This document shows positions 29,272 to 38,182 of a DNA stretch of 49,037 bases, in pieces (the stretch's first letter is position 1; each line of letters begins with the position of its first letter). The stretch is taken from the IMG/VR virus record IMGVR_UViG_3300035170_000032, positions 1-49,037 of that record; one strand, given 5' to 3'. The DNA is from a virus. The translations under genes were made by a program, and so were the position numbers. The notes under the pieces were generated by a model, which was not told where the DNA came from, did not search any database, and was given only the letters and a program-made list of their open reading frames with translations.

Positions 29272-29619
29272 TTAATCGCTTATTTGTGTTATGCCAAATT
29301 GTGTGGTGATTTCTGCGGTGTAATGCAGGATATTGTCGCTTACAGTGATCGTGATATTGCTTACTTGCGTAACCCCTTCGACATTTTGAAAGGTATTACG
29401 CAAGTACGATTGCCACAGAGCAAGATTAGGAACGCCTATCCAAACCGCTTGGAAATTCGGAAGCCCTAGGCCAGTTGCATAAATCATTTCGCCAAGCTGC
29501 GCACGAGCCGCAGTTTTACAGGCTGCCATGACTGCGCTATTGGTAGTTAACACCAATAGGTTACCGTTTGCTGCAAGAAATATATCGTTGTCAGCATTCG
29601 TTGCAAAAGTTTGAACCAT
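29272..29619 (-). CDS. gp25/W-like baseplate wedge protein
   Basis: It encodes 115 aa. ARAQLGEMIYATGLGLPNF and WQSYLRNTFQNVEGVTQVSN fit the gp25/gpW fold that starts sheath polymerisation. Operon order (spike, W, J) supports this. Confidence 0.75.
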   Translation of the reverse strand: MVQTFATNADNDIFLAANGNLLVLTTNSAVMAACKTAARAQLGEMIYATGLGLPNFQAVWIGVPNLALWQSYLRNTFQNVEGVTQVSNITITVSDNILHYTAEITTQFGITQISD

Positions 29620-29626
29620 GGATTAC

Positions 29627-30289
29627 CTATGGGGTTGGTGGCTCGGTCGAATCCGTGCCCGTTTGTACGCCACCATGAATATGTTCTGTGAGGCTTATGG
29701 TTTGTGCCACTACATCCCCATCCACTGTCACGTCACCCGTGCAATGTACGGTAGGTGTATCAAGTACAATTTCCGGTGCGGTGATTTTTACTTTATTGGC
29801 CCATATGGCGATACGGACTGTTCCATCAAGCGTTTGTAACACTGCGTTTGCGCTATCTTCTGCATTGATGGTAACCCCCCTGAACATAGTATCAGGTATC
29901 AGCACGGCATCAGAAAATGTATGTTTCCGAGCGGTATTAGGTGGCGATTCCACAAGCGATTGCAAAAATAACGAGATATCCCGGTCGTTGGCCTTAATCC
30001 ATCCCAAATCGCCAGGATTTACTGGAAAACTTAAAACAAAATTACCAGCCCCAAATTGAGCAACAGGAATCGACGCAATTTGCGCTCGTGCTATTAGCTC
30101 ATTGGCAGTATTGACCATCTTAATAAGCGGTTGCACACTGGCTCGGTTAGTTTCTCTATCATAGGCCACCACGCGAGCGGGGAGCATATCATCAGTATTT
30201 TGTAAATGTTTGGTGAGTGCTAATGCTATCACTCCCTTCAAACTATCGTCATCCGCAGTATTTCTTGATGGTGTTGTAGCTTGAACCAT
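29627..30289 (-). CDS. Baseplate spike (Gp138/gpV-like)
   Basis: It encodes 220 aa from ATG 30289, overlapping the hub stop (TAATG). MLPARVVAYDRETNRASVQP is an OB-fold start, and DLGWIKANDRDISLFLQS is typical of Gp138-type spikes. A C-terminal beta-helix part ends in TEHIHGG, a His-x-His tip motif that binds iron in spike tips. It pierces the outer membrane. Confidence 0.8.
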   Translation of the reverse strand: MVQATTPSRNTADDDSLKGVIALALTKHLQNTDDMLPARVVAYDRETNRASVQPLIKMVNTANELIARAQIASIPVAQFGAGNFVLSFPVNPGDLGWIKANDRDISLFLQSLVESPPNTARKHTFSDAVLIPDTMFRGVTINAEDSANAVLQTLDGTVRIAIWANKVKITAPEIVLDTPTVHCTGDVTVDGDVVAQTISLTEHIHGGVQTGTDSTEPPTP

Positions 30290-31137
30290 TAGGAAACCGT
30301 ACCATATGCGTATTGCGGAGCGCGGCAAAGTAGATTTTGCCAAAATGGCTGCTCTCTGTTTGCCACGTCATAAACTATTTTTTCTACGTAATAATCACCA
30401 TTGGCCGCAGGATTTTCCATGCTTTCAATGCGAACTAATCCGCCTAGATTGATGGTATTATCCATCATTAGGCTCACCGCCACGCCGTAATCAGTAATTT
30501 GCGGAATACCTATCATTCCTGTCGATGAATTAATCACTCGCGCCGCACCGGGCAGTGGTGTTTTTGCATCAAGTAAGTATAGATTGCCATTATCAGGATA
30601 GGCAACGATCCCGCCTACATTATTAAGCTGCTGCAATTGCGCATTGACAGAGCCGCTATGCGATACATTACCGACGATTTTATCAGTAGCATGGTTGATC
30701 AACACTAAACCTAAATCATCAGCTATCGATTGCGCTATCTGTGATAACAACGCATTCGGCGGATAGGTCTTGCTCGTTGTTTGTGTTGCCTGATAAACGC
30801 CTGTATAAGATTCTAAAATGATTCCAATATCCGGCGGCTGCGTCATGGCACTTTTCCAGATACTGCCATCGAATAATAAAAACGTACCATAACTTTGCCG
30901 CCCTACTTCGAGCGTAAAGCGTATATTGGTACGTTTTGTACTGAGTGGCGAGGTACGGCTTAAAATGTAATTGCGCTGTTCGCGGGTTAAATTATAGATG
31001 ACGCATTCACAACTATTCGAGAGCGCACTCATGAATTTTTGACCGGTTGCCCGGATATTCAACCCTTCAAACGTATTAATGCCATCTTCAAATTCAATGG
31101 TCGCCTTGACAATCCGCTGATCAAAAGCCGAAACCAT
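30289..31137 (-). CDS. Baseplate hub protein
   Basis: It encodes 282 aa. GLNIRATGQKFMSALSNSCE, VIYNLTREQRNYILSRTSPL and later NGDYYVEKIVYDVANREQPF are typical of Mu gp44/D-type hub proteins in this phage group. The hub caps the tube and holds the spike made by the next gene. Confidence 0.8.
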   Translation of the reverse strand: MVSAFDQRIVKATIEFEDGINTFEGLNIRATGQKFMSALSNSCECVIYNLTREQRNYILSRTSPLSTKRTNIRFTLEVGRQSYGTFLLFDGSIWKSAMTQPPDIGIILESYTGVYQATQTTSKTYPPNALLSQIAQSIADDLGLVLINHATDKIVGNVSHSGSVNAQLQQLNNVGGIVAYPDNGNLYLLDAKTPLPGAARVINSSTGMIGIPQITDYGVAVSLMMDNTINLGGLVRIESMENPAANGDYYVEKIVYDVANREQPFWQNLLCRAPQYAYGTVS

Positions 31138-31150
31138 TTATACAATTCTC

Positions 31151-31179
31151 TTGATTTATTAATTACTGTTGCTTAAATA
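31151..31179 (+). promoter_or_regulatory. Promoter of lone rightward gene
   Basis: TTGATT (31151-31156), 17 bp, TAAATA (31174-31179), followed by GAGGA 5 nt before ATG 31202. It allows expression independent of late transcription, on the other strand. Confidence 0.55.
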
Positions 31180-31201
31180 AGTTCTCAACTTTGAGGATAG
31201 T

Positions 31202-31396
31202 ATGTACGAAGATAGACAAAACCAGATGGTAGAAATTGTTTTTAAAGATGGTACCAGCATGGAACCATATATTTTTCTTGAATATAAAGACGGAGTATAT
31301 TATTTCGATAGCGCAAGAGGAGTTAAATTTACCGTACCAGAAGAAAATCTTAATTATTTGATATTCAAACCCAATGCCACTTTCACATTCGTGTAA
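31202..31396 (+). CDS. Lone rightward moron-like gene
   Basis: It encodes 64 aa. Compact beta-rich sequence (MVEIVFKDGTSMEPYIFLEY, then VYYFDSARGVKF). It is the only plus-strand gene within ~28 kb of leftward tail and head genes, with its own promoter, and ends exactly where the glycine-rich gene ends (31397). Such isolated genes in late regions are often expressed by lysogens and affect host defence or exclusion. No family is recognised. Confidence 0.65.
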   Translation: MYEDRQNQMVEIVFKDGTSMEPYIFLEYKDGVYYFDSARGVKFTVPEENLNYLIFKPNATFTFV

Positions 31397-32233
31397 TCAA
31401 TAAATAACAATTCTACCGTCTGTTCCTGCTGCCCCTGCTCCATTACCACCAACTCCAGCCGTACCACCATAATAAGGGCTTGCCGTTCCAGCGGGAGTGC
31501 GTCCGCTTCCAGCCGTAAGTGTTTGGCTGCTTGTCAATATAGGATCGTAGTAACCAGATCCGCCACCACCACCGCTATTATTTGTGGGGTCAATACTTGC
31601 ACCACCACCGCCACCGAAGTAACCACCGCCGCCACCGCCAGCACCTAAACTTGCACCTCTGCCACCATCACCACCTTGTCCTGAACTTCCTGCGGTTCCA
31701 TTATTTCCCGTACTTCCGGTACCGAATACTCCCCCTGCCAATTGAGTGCCTGGGCCACCTCCTGTTATTCCAGTGCCGGCAACGCTACCAATAACGCCAT
31801 TCGTGCCGCCACCCGGACCGCCGCTTGCTAATTCTGCTCCGCCGCCACCACCACCAGCTACCGCAAGAATAGTACCACCTCTTTTTATTTGAGTACGACC
31901 ACCACCACCACCTTCTCTAGTGCCGCCAACTCCTCCGGTACCACCTCCGCCTATTGCATTGGCTGCTGAATTTCCTACACCACCACCACCAATAATCAAA
32001 TCAAGGGTTTCTCCGGGAGTAGTGGGAATATCGCATTTAAGATAACCTCCGCCGCCACCATTAGACGCAGCATTACCACCCGAAGCACCCGCCGCTCCCC
32101 ACATTTCAACAGTAATGCTTGTTTTTCCGGCAGGAACTATAAACGTAGCTGTTGCACTCGCCATACTATAGACGGTAGGCGATACCGGCGTAGTCATCGT
32201 TATTGCAAAAAGTGCAATTGGAAAATTAAACAT
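31397..32233 (-). CDS. Glycine-rich tail adhesin
   Basis: It encodes 278 aa. Residues ~25-50 are a beta domain (YSMASATATFIVPAGKTSIT). From about 60 to 260 many runs of 4-7 Gly alternate with short polar segments, and it ends DGRIVIY. Poly-Gly II sandwich folds form the receptor-binding tips of some phages (for example S16 gp38), so an adhesin is likely. Low sequence complexity. Confidence 0.7.
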   Translation of the reverse strand: MFNFPIALFAITMTTPVSPTVYSMASATATFIVPAGKTSITVEMWGAAGASGGNAASNGGGGGYLKCDIPTTPGETLDLIIGGGGVGNSAANAIGGGGTGGVGGTREGGGGGRTQIKRGGTILAVAGGGGGGAELASGGPGGGTNGVIGSVAGTGITGGGPGTQLAGGVFGTGSTGNNGTAGSSGQGGDGGRGASLGAGGGGGGYFGGGGGASIDPTNNSGGGGGSGYYDPILTSSQTLTAGSGRTPAGTASPYYGGTAGVGGNGAGAAGTDGRIVIY

Positions 32234-33096
32234 TATGCAAAACTCTGAAGTCCAGCCCCATCAAGCGTCGTGCCATCGAAACTGTAAAAACTGTAAATAT
32301 CTGTTCCACCCGTAGAAACCGGGGCGACACCACCAGGCCATTTAAAAACTGCATTCCAGGTGATAGTAAATCCACCACTGACTACTTTTAGTGCGTAGGT
32401 TTTTCCCGCCTCAATATTACTAGGCGCACCCATATTTCGGTTAGTGGTAGGTGTCACTTGCGCCAATGCCCCTAAATTCATATTCCAAGCGATTGTCGCA
32501 GCATCGGTAAGGATTTGCACATTGCCGCCAGCTTGCCCTACATAATCGATATTGCCGGTGCTATTGATAGAATCGAACGTACCCCCGTTAATGCTGCTAT
32601 TAGTCACAACAATACTATCCGCAGTGCCACCCGTGATTGTTACATCATTAGCATTTTGCTCCGCCATGGTGCCAAGACCAAGACCAGTATTATTGATACC
32701 TGCGAGTATATCGGTGCCATCACAATAAACTGGAAGCGTAGAACCTTGCGCAACTACTACGCCCATTCCTGAAACGGTTTTAACGGTAAGCGTATGCGCA
32801 CCGGTGCAATTATTGACGATAAGATAGTGTCGCCCCACTGGTTCAAATATCAAATTTACATCAGCCGTCAATGTGCCAGAGCAAACAAATATCGAGTTTT
32901 TACCGTCATCCGGTGAACCATCGACATTGACCACCGTAATATCAGCATTACTAAATACTTTCGGGGATTTTCCACCAAAACACTTATCGCTTATCTGGAA
33001 ATTATTATTGGTAATTGGCCCCCAAATACCTAAATTAGTATGATCTTGCTGTATCGTTTGCCCGGTATTTGCGGTAAATGTATCCGTTGCCGACAT
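32233..33096 (-). CDS. Tail fibre-like structural protein
   Basis: It encodes 287 aa. First part VFSNADITVVNVDG, then LIFEPVGRHYLIVNNCTGAH and later AGKTYALKVVSGGFTITWNA. This set recurs in phage fibre-like proteins of proteobacteria. It probably carries the glycine-rich adhesin encoded next, overlapping it by one base. Confidence 0.7.
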   Translation of the reverse strand: MSATDTFTANTGQTIQQDHTNLGIWGPITNNNFQISDKCFGGKSPKVFSNADITVVNVDGSPDDGKNSIFVCSGTLTADVNLIFEPVGRHYLIVNNCTGAHTLTVKTVSGMGVVVAQGSTLPVYCDGTDILAGINNTGLGLGTMAEQNANDVTITGGTADSIVVTNSSINGGTFDSINSTGNIDYVGQAGGNVQILTDAATIAWNMNLGALAQVTPTTNRNMGAPSNIEAGKTYALKVVSGGFTITWNAVFKWPGGVAPVSTGGTDIYSFYSFDGTTLDGAGLQSFA

Positions 33097-33114
33097 AGTT
33101 TTCTCACTTAATTA

Positions 33115-33564
33115 TTAGCCGCCCCAAAGTCCATCGCCCCATAATCCCTCACCCCATCCACCCGGAGGCGGCGGCGTGGTATATCCTTGTGGCGCGAAGC
33201 GCAAAGGAAGCGGACCGTCAGGATTAAAAAATGCTGCTGTAATGGGTAAAGACGGCGGTTGTCTTATAACTTCCAATTCTGCCGCACTCGCATAAATTAG
33301 CGTTTGGGTAACGCCAAATTGGGTGTAATTAGGTAATTCAAAATTTTGCACTACAATCATGAAGTTTCCGGCTTCCTGATATTCTGCCGGGATGATTTTG
33401 GTGTTTCCTACTGCCCTCGCATTACTCAAAACCACTACATTGTTAAGCGACAGGCTGACCGATACTGTACTGTTGGTGCTTTTTATCGTAAAATCCCATT
33501 GGTTATTATCCAGTGTGACCGTAAAAGACTGATTCGGCACTGATTTCAAAGGAATTGTTTGCAT
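33115..33564 (-). CDS. Baseplate plug-like protein (Pam3 gp18 type)
   Basis: It encodes 149 aa. IPLKSVPNQSFTVTLDNNQW, VVLSNARAVGNT and NFELPNYTQFGVTQTLIYAS match the small plug family known from the Pam3 baseplate. A Gly/Trp-rich tail (GWGEGLWGDGLWGG) is added. The plug would close the baseplate centre near the hub. Confidence 0.7.
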   Translation of the reverse strand: MQTIPLKSVPNQSFTVTLDNNQWDFTIKSTNSTVSVSLSLNNVVVLSNARAVGNTKIIPAEYQEAGNFMIVVQNFELPNYTQFGVTQTLIYASAAELEVIRQPPSLPITAAFFNPDGPLPLRFAPQGYTTPPPPGGWGEGLWGDGLWGG

Positions 33565-33566
33565 TT

Positions 33567-34109
33567 TTATTCTTTAAAATAAACATCAAGCAATGATTTT
33601 TTTGATGCCGAAAAATCAACTGTTTTTGTGTTTTGCTGCCCTGTTTGTACTGTGTTACTATCCACCGGATTAGCCGGGGAATAATTAGCTGGTGCCGGAG
33701 CCGGGGATACGGACACCGGCGCAATAAACAGCACTTCTTGAAAATTGAGCGATATGACGATTGAGTCAAAAATATCTGGATTTTCTTGATGCGGCATTTC
33801 GGCAATGATCATATTGCCATAAACGCCCGTTTTCGTTTGTACGGTTAGATTCGTCGCATTGATGAAAGCGGTGCGCATTTGTTGATAGTCCTGCGAGTAA
33901 AACTCGGAGGCAATCATCATTTGCATCGTGATACGAATGGGGTTAATAATGTGATGATCACTAATGATCACGCCCGTTTCTACTGGGTGCTGCATCACTT
34001 TTGAAGTTTCGATAATCTCCCCACGTAGCGGCTGCGAATTGGTAAAAACCTTCGCAAAAGTGCTATTGTCGAATATGCCAACAATATCTTGCCCCGATAA
34101 GTTTACCAT
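33567..34109 (-). CDS. Dit-like distal tail protein
   Basis: It encodes 180 aa. ETSKVMQHPVETGVIISDHH and INPIRITMQMMIASEFYSQD are typical of the Dit-like N-terminal domain in contractile phages. A Pro/Ala-rich linker and a short C-terminal helix follow. It shares one base with the tape-measure stop. Confidence 0.75.
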   Translation of the reverse strand: MVNLSGQDIVGIFDNSTFAKVFTNSQPLRGEIIETSKVMQHPVETGVIISDHHIINPIRITMQMMIASEFYSQDYQQMRTAFINATNLTVQTKTGVYGNMIIAEMPHQENPDIFDSIVISLNFQEVLFIAPVSVSPAPAPANYSPANPVDSNTVQTGQQNTKTVDFSASKKSLLDVYFKE

Positions 34110-35656
34110 TACATTGCTATCCCATCATCCGTATTTGCGATTGCATCCCGCAATTGTTTGACCAGTTCCCCGGCTGTATTTCGGGCGATATCCGTCGAGT
34201 TGTTGCCCTGCGCATTTACATTCACGTCACCAATTTTGACATTGATTGTCTTTGAACTGGATGTGTCGCCACCCGACATGCCGAAGGATGATGTTGAAGC
34301 TATCCGTAATGCTTCTTGACCGCGTATAATCGCTTCATAATCACCATTCGCAGGACGTTCAAACCTTCTGCTAAATAAAGATGCCGAATTGTAAGCCCCC
34401 CCTGAATTAATCAGGGAGTCTTTCAATCCCATTTGTTCTATTTCCCAGGCAGCGGCACGGCGTTGGTCATCCGCATTTGCGCTTGTAACATCTATGCCAA
34501 TTCCGGCCTTGATCTTTGCTACCCTATCAGGATGCCATTGATAAAGCCCACGGGCTGCACCATTATCGCCAATAGCACCCGGATTGCCGCCACTCTCACG
34601 TTGCTCATTGGCTGCGATACCCGCCGCAACATCCGCCGGATAACCTTGCGAGATCCAAAAAGCAACCGAATCTTTGGTGCCACCTGGAGTGGGTAAAAAT
34701 GGAGATTTTTGACCACCATGCGTTTTTGACCACTCACTATCTTGATTTATCCTCGCGCCTTCATGATCAAACAAGACATCGTTGGCACTCACCAGAAATT
34801 TATTCACACCAGTAATGAGCGGAATAAATTTAGCCCCGATTTGTGTAAATATTGAATCAATTAGTGTTTTTGTTTCAGAAAGTGCCTTATTCAGTTCTTG
34901 CGCTTGCGTGGCCGATACTTCTTGATTTGCCGCCAAACGCTTTTGAAGGTTAAGTTCTTTTTCAAAATCTGCATCGCTGGCAGTGAGTAAACGTTTTTCG
35001 CCTACATCCGTAATTGGTTGCGGGAGGCTTTGAAAAAACCTGTCAGCCCCCTCTTTTCCTTGAAACTGCGGTAATTTTAGTTGTCGCCTGAGAAACCTCA
35101 AATACCCTTCTTCATCCGGTGCTTTCAATCCTTTCGAGGTAAGATCATGAAAAACATCCGAGTAATTCGCAAATATCGCCCCTTCCTTGCCGCCGAATGC
35201 CCGGCCCGCCGCATCAAGAGCCTTTATCTTTTCGATATTCTGCCCGAGTAAATCACCCTCAGACTTCAGGGCTGCGTTATTTTGGGCTGCATTAAATACC
35301 CCACCCGCAATAGCTTTTGCCGAAAAATAAGCTGCTGCTGCGGTTGCAGTCTTTTCAAGGAGATTAACAAACTCATTACCGGTATTAAGCCGTTCTTTAT
35401 CGATCCGTTCCTGTTCTTTTTCTGCGGCGCGTTGCTCTTGCATTGCCGCTTTTTTCTTTTGCTGAAGGGATAATATCTGCTTTTCTTGATCAGCAGCATT
35501 TTTAGTAGTTTTCTTGCTCGATTCGTCTTGTGCTTTTAATAACTCGGCATCAGCATTTTTTACCGCAGCAACAGCATTTTCAACCTTTTTGGTGGCTGCA
35601 ATCGCCTCGTCAGAATTGCTTTTAAATAGGATGAAGAACGTATCTAAAACCGTCAT
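34109..35656 (-). CDS. Tape measure protein with tail lysozyme domain
   Basis: It encodes 515 aa. Residues ~15-90 are coiled coil, ~95-300 are helical, and ~315-440 are a lytic domain (AGIAANEQRESGGNPGAIGD, then NGAARGLYQWHPDRV). The Glu in NEQRESGG is a candidate catalytic acid. The tape sets tail length; about 1.5 angstrom per residue predicts a tail near 75-80 nm. The lytic part opens peptidoglycan on entry. It starts 3 bases after the stop of the frameshifted chaperone. Confidence 0.85.
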   Translation of the reverse strand: MTVLDTFFILFKSNSDEAIAATKKVENAVAAVKNADAELLKAQDESSKKTTKNAADQEKQILSLQQKKKAAMQEQRAAEKEQERIDKERLNTGNEFVNLLEKTATAAAAYFSAKAIAGGVFNAAQNNAALKSEGDLLGQNIEKIKALDAAGRAFGGKEGAIFANYSDVFHDLTSKGLKAPDEEGYLRFLRRQLKLPQFQGKEGADRFFQSLPQPITDVGEKRLLTASDADFEKELNLQKRLAANQEVSATQAQELNKALSETKTLIDSIFTQIGAKFIPLITGVNKFLVSANDVLFDHEGARINQDSEWSKTHGGQKSPFLPTPGGTKDSVAFWISQGYPADVAAGIAANEQRESGGNPGAIGDNGAARGLYQWHPDRVAKIKAGIGIDVTSANADDQRRAAAWEIEQMGLKDSLINSGGAYNSASLFSRRFERPANGDYEAIIRGQEALRIASTSSFGMSGGDTSSSKTINVKIGDVNVNAQGNNSTDIARNTAGELVKQLRDAIANTDDGIAM

Positions 35657-35658
35657 TA

Positions 35659-36206
35659 CTATTTATCCTTATTTGCCATATACTTATTGTAATTAGTAAC
35701 AGCAATAATTTCCCACATATCGTAGGCATCTTCTAAAGTGTAAATGGTTTTTAGTTCGTGGAGGGTTGCTTTTCCGTTTGCGATGATGGCTCCGAGAAAG
35801 TTGTCAACATTTGGAAAATCTTTTTGAGCATTGTCAGGAAAAGCCCCTGAAAGAAATTTGAGGCTTTTCCGCTCTGAAAAAAACGATTGTTATAGCCCAT
35901 CATTTCGTTTTCAAGCATAAGTTGCATTTCCCAATCCTCAACATGGTTATTTATTAGCGCCACTGTAGAAAGACGGATTATTTTATCCCCTGCATAAATG
36001 CCTACAAAATTCATCATTTTTAGGGCTATGTCTGCATTTCTCGGATAATCCCCAATTTTAGGGAGCGATGCAGTAACCATTGTTGGATAATATTGAGGAC
36101 ATATTTCTCTCCCATACCATGCGGGAATTTTTGATAAAATAAATTTCCATTCTTCCCCGTTCCATCCCATGATGGAAATTTCCTTCGGTTGAACTAAATC
36201 AGTCAT
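35659..36206 (-). CDS. Tail assembly chaperone, -1 frameshift product
   Basis: It encodes 182 aa if ribosomes slip -1 at T-TTT-TTT (35883-35877) after residue 110. The -1 frame then reads SERKSLKFLSGAFPDNAQKD, DNFLGAIIANGKATLHELKT, AYDMWEIIAVTNYNKYMANK and stops at 35659, 2 bases before the tape-measure ATG. This tail has natural composition, and gene order (tube, chaperone, tape) is where G/GT frameshifts occur. A homopolymer sequencing error could also join the frames. Confidence 0.75.
35751..36206 (-). CDS. Tail assembly chaperone, unshifted product
   Basis: It encodes 151 aa. Residues 1-108 are coherent (EISIMGWNGEEWKFILSKIP, DIALKMMNFVGIYAGDKIIR). After the T-run the 0-frame becomes Phe/Ser-rich (FFQSGKASNFFQGLF) and ends after 43 residues. 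The short form is G-like, more abundant than the shifted form if slippage is programmed. Confidence 0.75.
   Translation of the reverse strand: MTDLVQPKEISIMGWNGEEWKFILSKIPAWYGREICPQYYPTMVTASLPKIGDYPRNADIALKMMNFVGIYAGDKIIRLSTVALINNHVEDWEMQLMLENEMMGYNNRFFQSGKASNFFQGLFLTMLKKIFQMLTTFSEPSSQTEKQPSTN
35877..35883 (-). promoter_or_regulatory. Slippery heptamer for -1 frameshift
   Basis: T-TTT-TTT in the 0 frame of the chaperone gene (CGT TTT TTT CAG). The -1 frame is open from the TAA just upstream (about 35893) to 35659. A second possible site, C-AAA-AAG, lies ~52 nt downstream. Confidence 0.65.
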
Positions 36207-36207
36207 A

Positions 36208-36654
36208 TTACGCGCCTACTTTGTTTTCAAACGTAAAGCTATAAGTCTTAGTTTTTAAGCGCCCTGCGCTGGCAACACTCTTGCCAAACTCGCCATTGAT
36301 ACAGAAGCCACCAGTGAAAATCACAATTGAGCCGTCTGGATAACTGATTGTCATATTGATATCATCCCGTGTAGAGAATTTCCCCTTAGCGACACGATTT
36401 GCATCAAACAGGACTTGCAGGTTAATATCATCATCCGAATCCGGTATAACATTGAGAACTACCGGCAATACCGTTGCTTTAGCCCATTTTACCAGATCGC
36501 CATTTAACCCCATGGCACTATCGGCAATCTGCACGGCCCCAATAGCCACCGGGTCATTATCATCCGCAAATTGTGTGATGGTTAACCCTGCCGGAAACGT
36601 CACAGAAGCCGTTAATGTCACAACGGTTCCAAAACCCGAAATATCTTGACTCAT
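36208..36654 (-). CDS. Tail tube protein (DUF3277)
   Basis: It encodes 148 aa. DISGFGTVVTLTASVTFPAG, TQFADDNDPVAIG and SAGRLKTKTYSFTFENKVGA are DUF3277 features. It follows the sheath gene. Forms the inner tube through which DNA passes. Confidence 0.85.
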   Translation of the reverse strand: MSQDISGFGTVVTLTASVTFPAGLTITQFADDNDPVAIGAVQIADSAMGLNGDLVKWAKATVLPVVLNVIPDSDDDINLQVLFDANRVAKGKFSTRDDINMTISYPDGSIVIFTGGFCINGEFGKSVASAGRLKTKTYSFTFENKVGA

Positions 36655-36670
36655 TATTTTTATCCTTCAG

Positions 36671-38170
36671 TTAAATTAGAATGTCACGGCCTTCAATCAG
36701 GCGTATATCATCGTCTTTGCTGTAAATGAGGGTATAAACGATCTTATATTGAGTGCTGGAATCGACGGTATAGGGCTGAATAACCGCATTAAGCCAATAG
36801 CCAGTATTTTGCACCTGCCGCCATGCGTTCGGGTCATTGCTGATTGTGGTGATGTAAAGCTGTTGCTGCGTTGTGAGTGCCTTACCTACTGAGATCGTGC
36901 CATTAAGTAATGCAAGGTTCACATCCGATTGAATGACGGTAAGCACCTGCCCGCGCCCTGCCAAATTCGCAGGGATACGAGTAGAGCTAATCAAGAGTGC
37001 CATCAAATCAGCGGCAATCTGCTGTTTTAACCATACTTCATTGGCATATGTATTTTGATCAAGCGGGTCGGTGGATGCACCAAACATCAAGCCGCGTTGA
37101 TAAAATGCAAGCAAAGTCCCGGCTGATTGTGTTTGACCATAATAATTAACCCGCAATGCGTCATAAGTGTTTGCATCGGTATCCGTAGTCACCGAAGCCG
37201 TCAAATCGAATTGCTGGAACATGTAGTTTTGTACACTATTCGGAGCCGTGTAGTCTGTTGCCGCCATAATCATCATTGGGGCTTGTTCTGGATATTCGGT
37301 TGATAATGGTGCAAGCGTCATCGTGCAACCACTCAGATTGAACAGCATTGCGCTATAGGATACGGCATTGGAAGCACTCACCGGAATACTGTAGAGGTAG
37401 CTCACATTTTGGCCATCGTTCCAAGTGGCCGCATCCAAGATATTTTGTTGCGTCAGGGATGGGATGAAGGCAAACGAGCCGAAATTATTGGATAATTGAG
37501 ATGATTGCGTCAAAACTTCGGTAATAGTTTGTGCAGCAGAGCCATTGGAAAGAATCGCACCTGTCAACCAACCAAGCGGCGCGGCAATGTCATTCGATAC
37601 ACCAGCGGTAACTGAAATAACATCCGCGCCAGTCGTGCCCGATACCAAATCAAAGCAACTACGCACTGCATCATAAGTGACTGTTGCGCTAGTGAAAGCC
37701 GCACCACCACCAGAAAACGCCCTAATAGCTGTTTGAAGGGTAGATGCCACCACGGATAGCGAACCAGCAGCAGAAAAATCAATCCCGGTGAATGTATGGG
37801 TGAATCCGCCCATTTGTAACGTAAAGCTACCGGCGGAAATAGCGGTGAATGTCGATAATAGATAAGTTGCTGGCTTTCCGAATATCTTAGAACCTACGGC
37901 AACATTCGCCCAGAACGCATAACTGATTTTTTGTGGGGATGTAATGCTTTTGCTTATCCATCCGAAATAGAATTGCGCTCGCAGATATTCTGTTGAGGTA
38001 GTGCCGAAATAAGTGCCTACATCATCCGCATTATCAAATTCAACCACGGAGCCGGTAGGAACAAGCGGATTCTCAGTGAATAAACGCGCAATGAGATCAC
38101 GGGTAAGAGGAGGCGAGCCAGCACCTACACCGGACGTAATATTTACGTACCGACTTTGCGAAATAGCCAT
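36671..38170 (-). CDS. Tail sheath protein (DUF3383)
   Basis: It encodes 499 aa, normal size for the family. Begins SQSRYVNITSGVGAGSPPLT, with NPLVPTGSVVEFDNADDVGT and a C-terminal SKDDDIRLIEGRDILI. The sheath contracts to drive the tube into the cell, and is the clearest evidence of a myovirus morphology. Confidence 0.9.
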   Translation of the reverse strand: MAISQSRYVNITSGVGAGSPPLTRDLIARLFTENPLVPTGSVVEFDNADDVGTYFGTTSTEYLRAQFYFGWISKSITSPQKISYAFWANVAVGSKIFGKPATYLLSTFTAISAGSFTLQMGGFTHTFTGIDFSAAGSLSVVASTLQTAIRAFSGGGAAFTSATVTYDAVRSCFDLVSGTTGADVISVTAGVSNDIAAPLGWLTGAILSNGSAAQTITEVLTQSSQLSNNFGSFAFIPSLTQQNILDAATWNDGQNVSYLYSIPVSASNAVSYSAMLFNLSGCTMTLAPLSTEYPEQAPMMIMAATDYTAPNSVQNYMFQQFDLTASVTTDTDANTYDALRVNYYGQTQSAGTLLAFYQRGLMFGASTDPLDQNTYANEVWLKQQIAADLMALLISSTRIPANLAGRGQVLTVIQSDVNLALLNGTISVGKALTTQQQLYITTISNDPNAWRQVQNTGYWLNAVIQPYTVDSSTQYKIVYTLIYSKDDDIRLIEGRDILI

Positions 38171-38182
38171 TTTCTATCCTTT

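Noticed and set aside
31582-31794. His-rich plus-strand frame
   Set aside because: Antisense of the glycine-rich adhesin; the His runs come from reverse-complement Gly codons.
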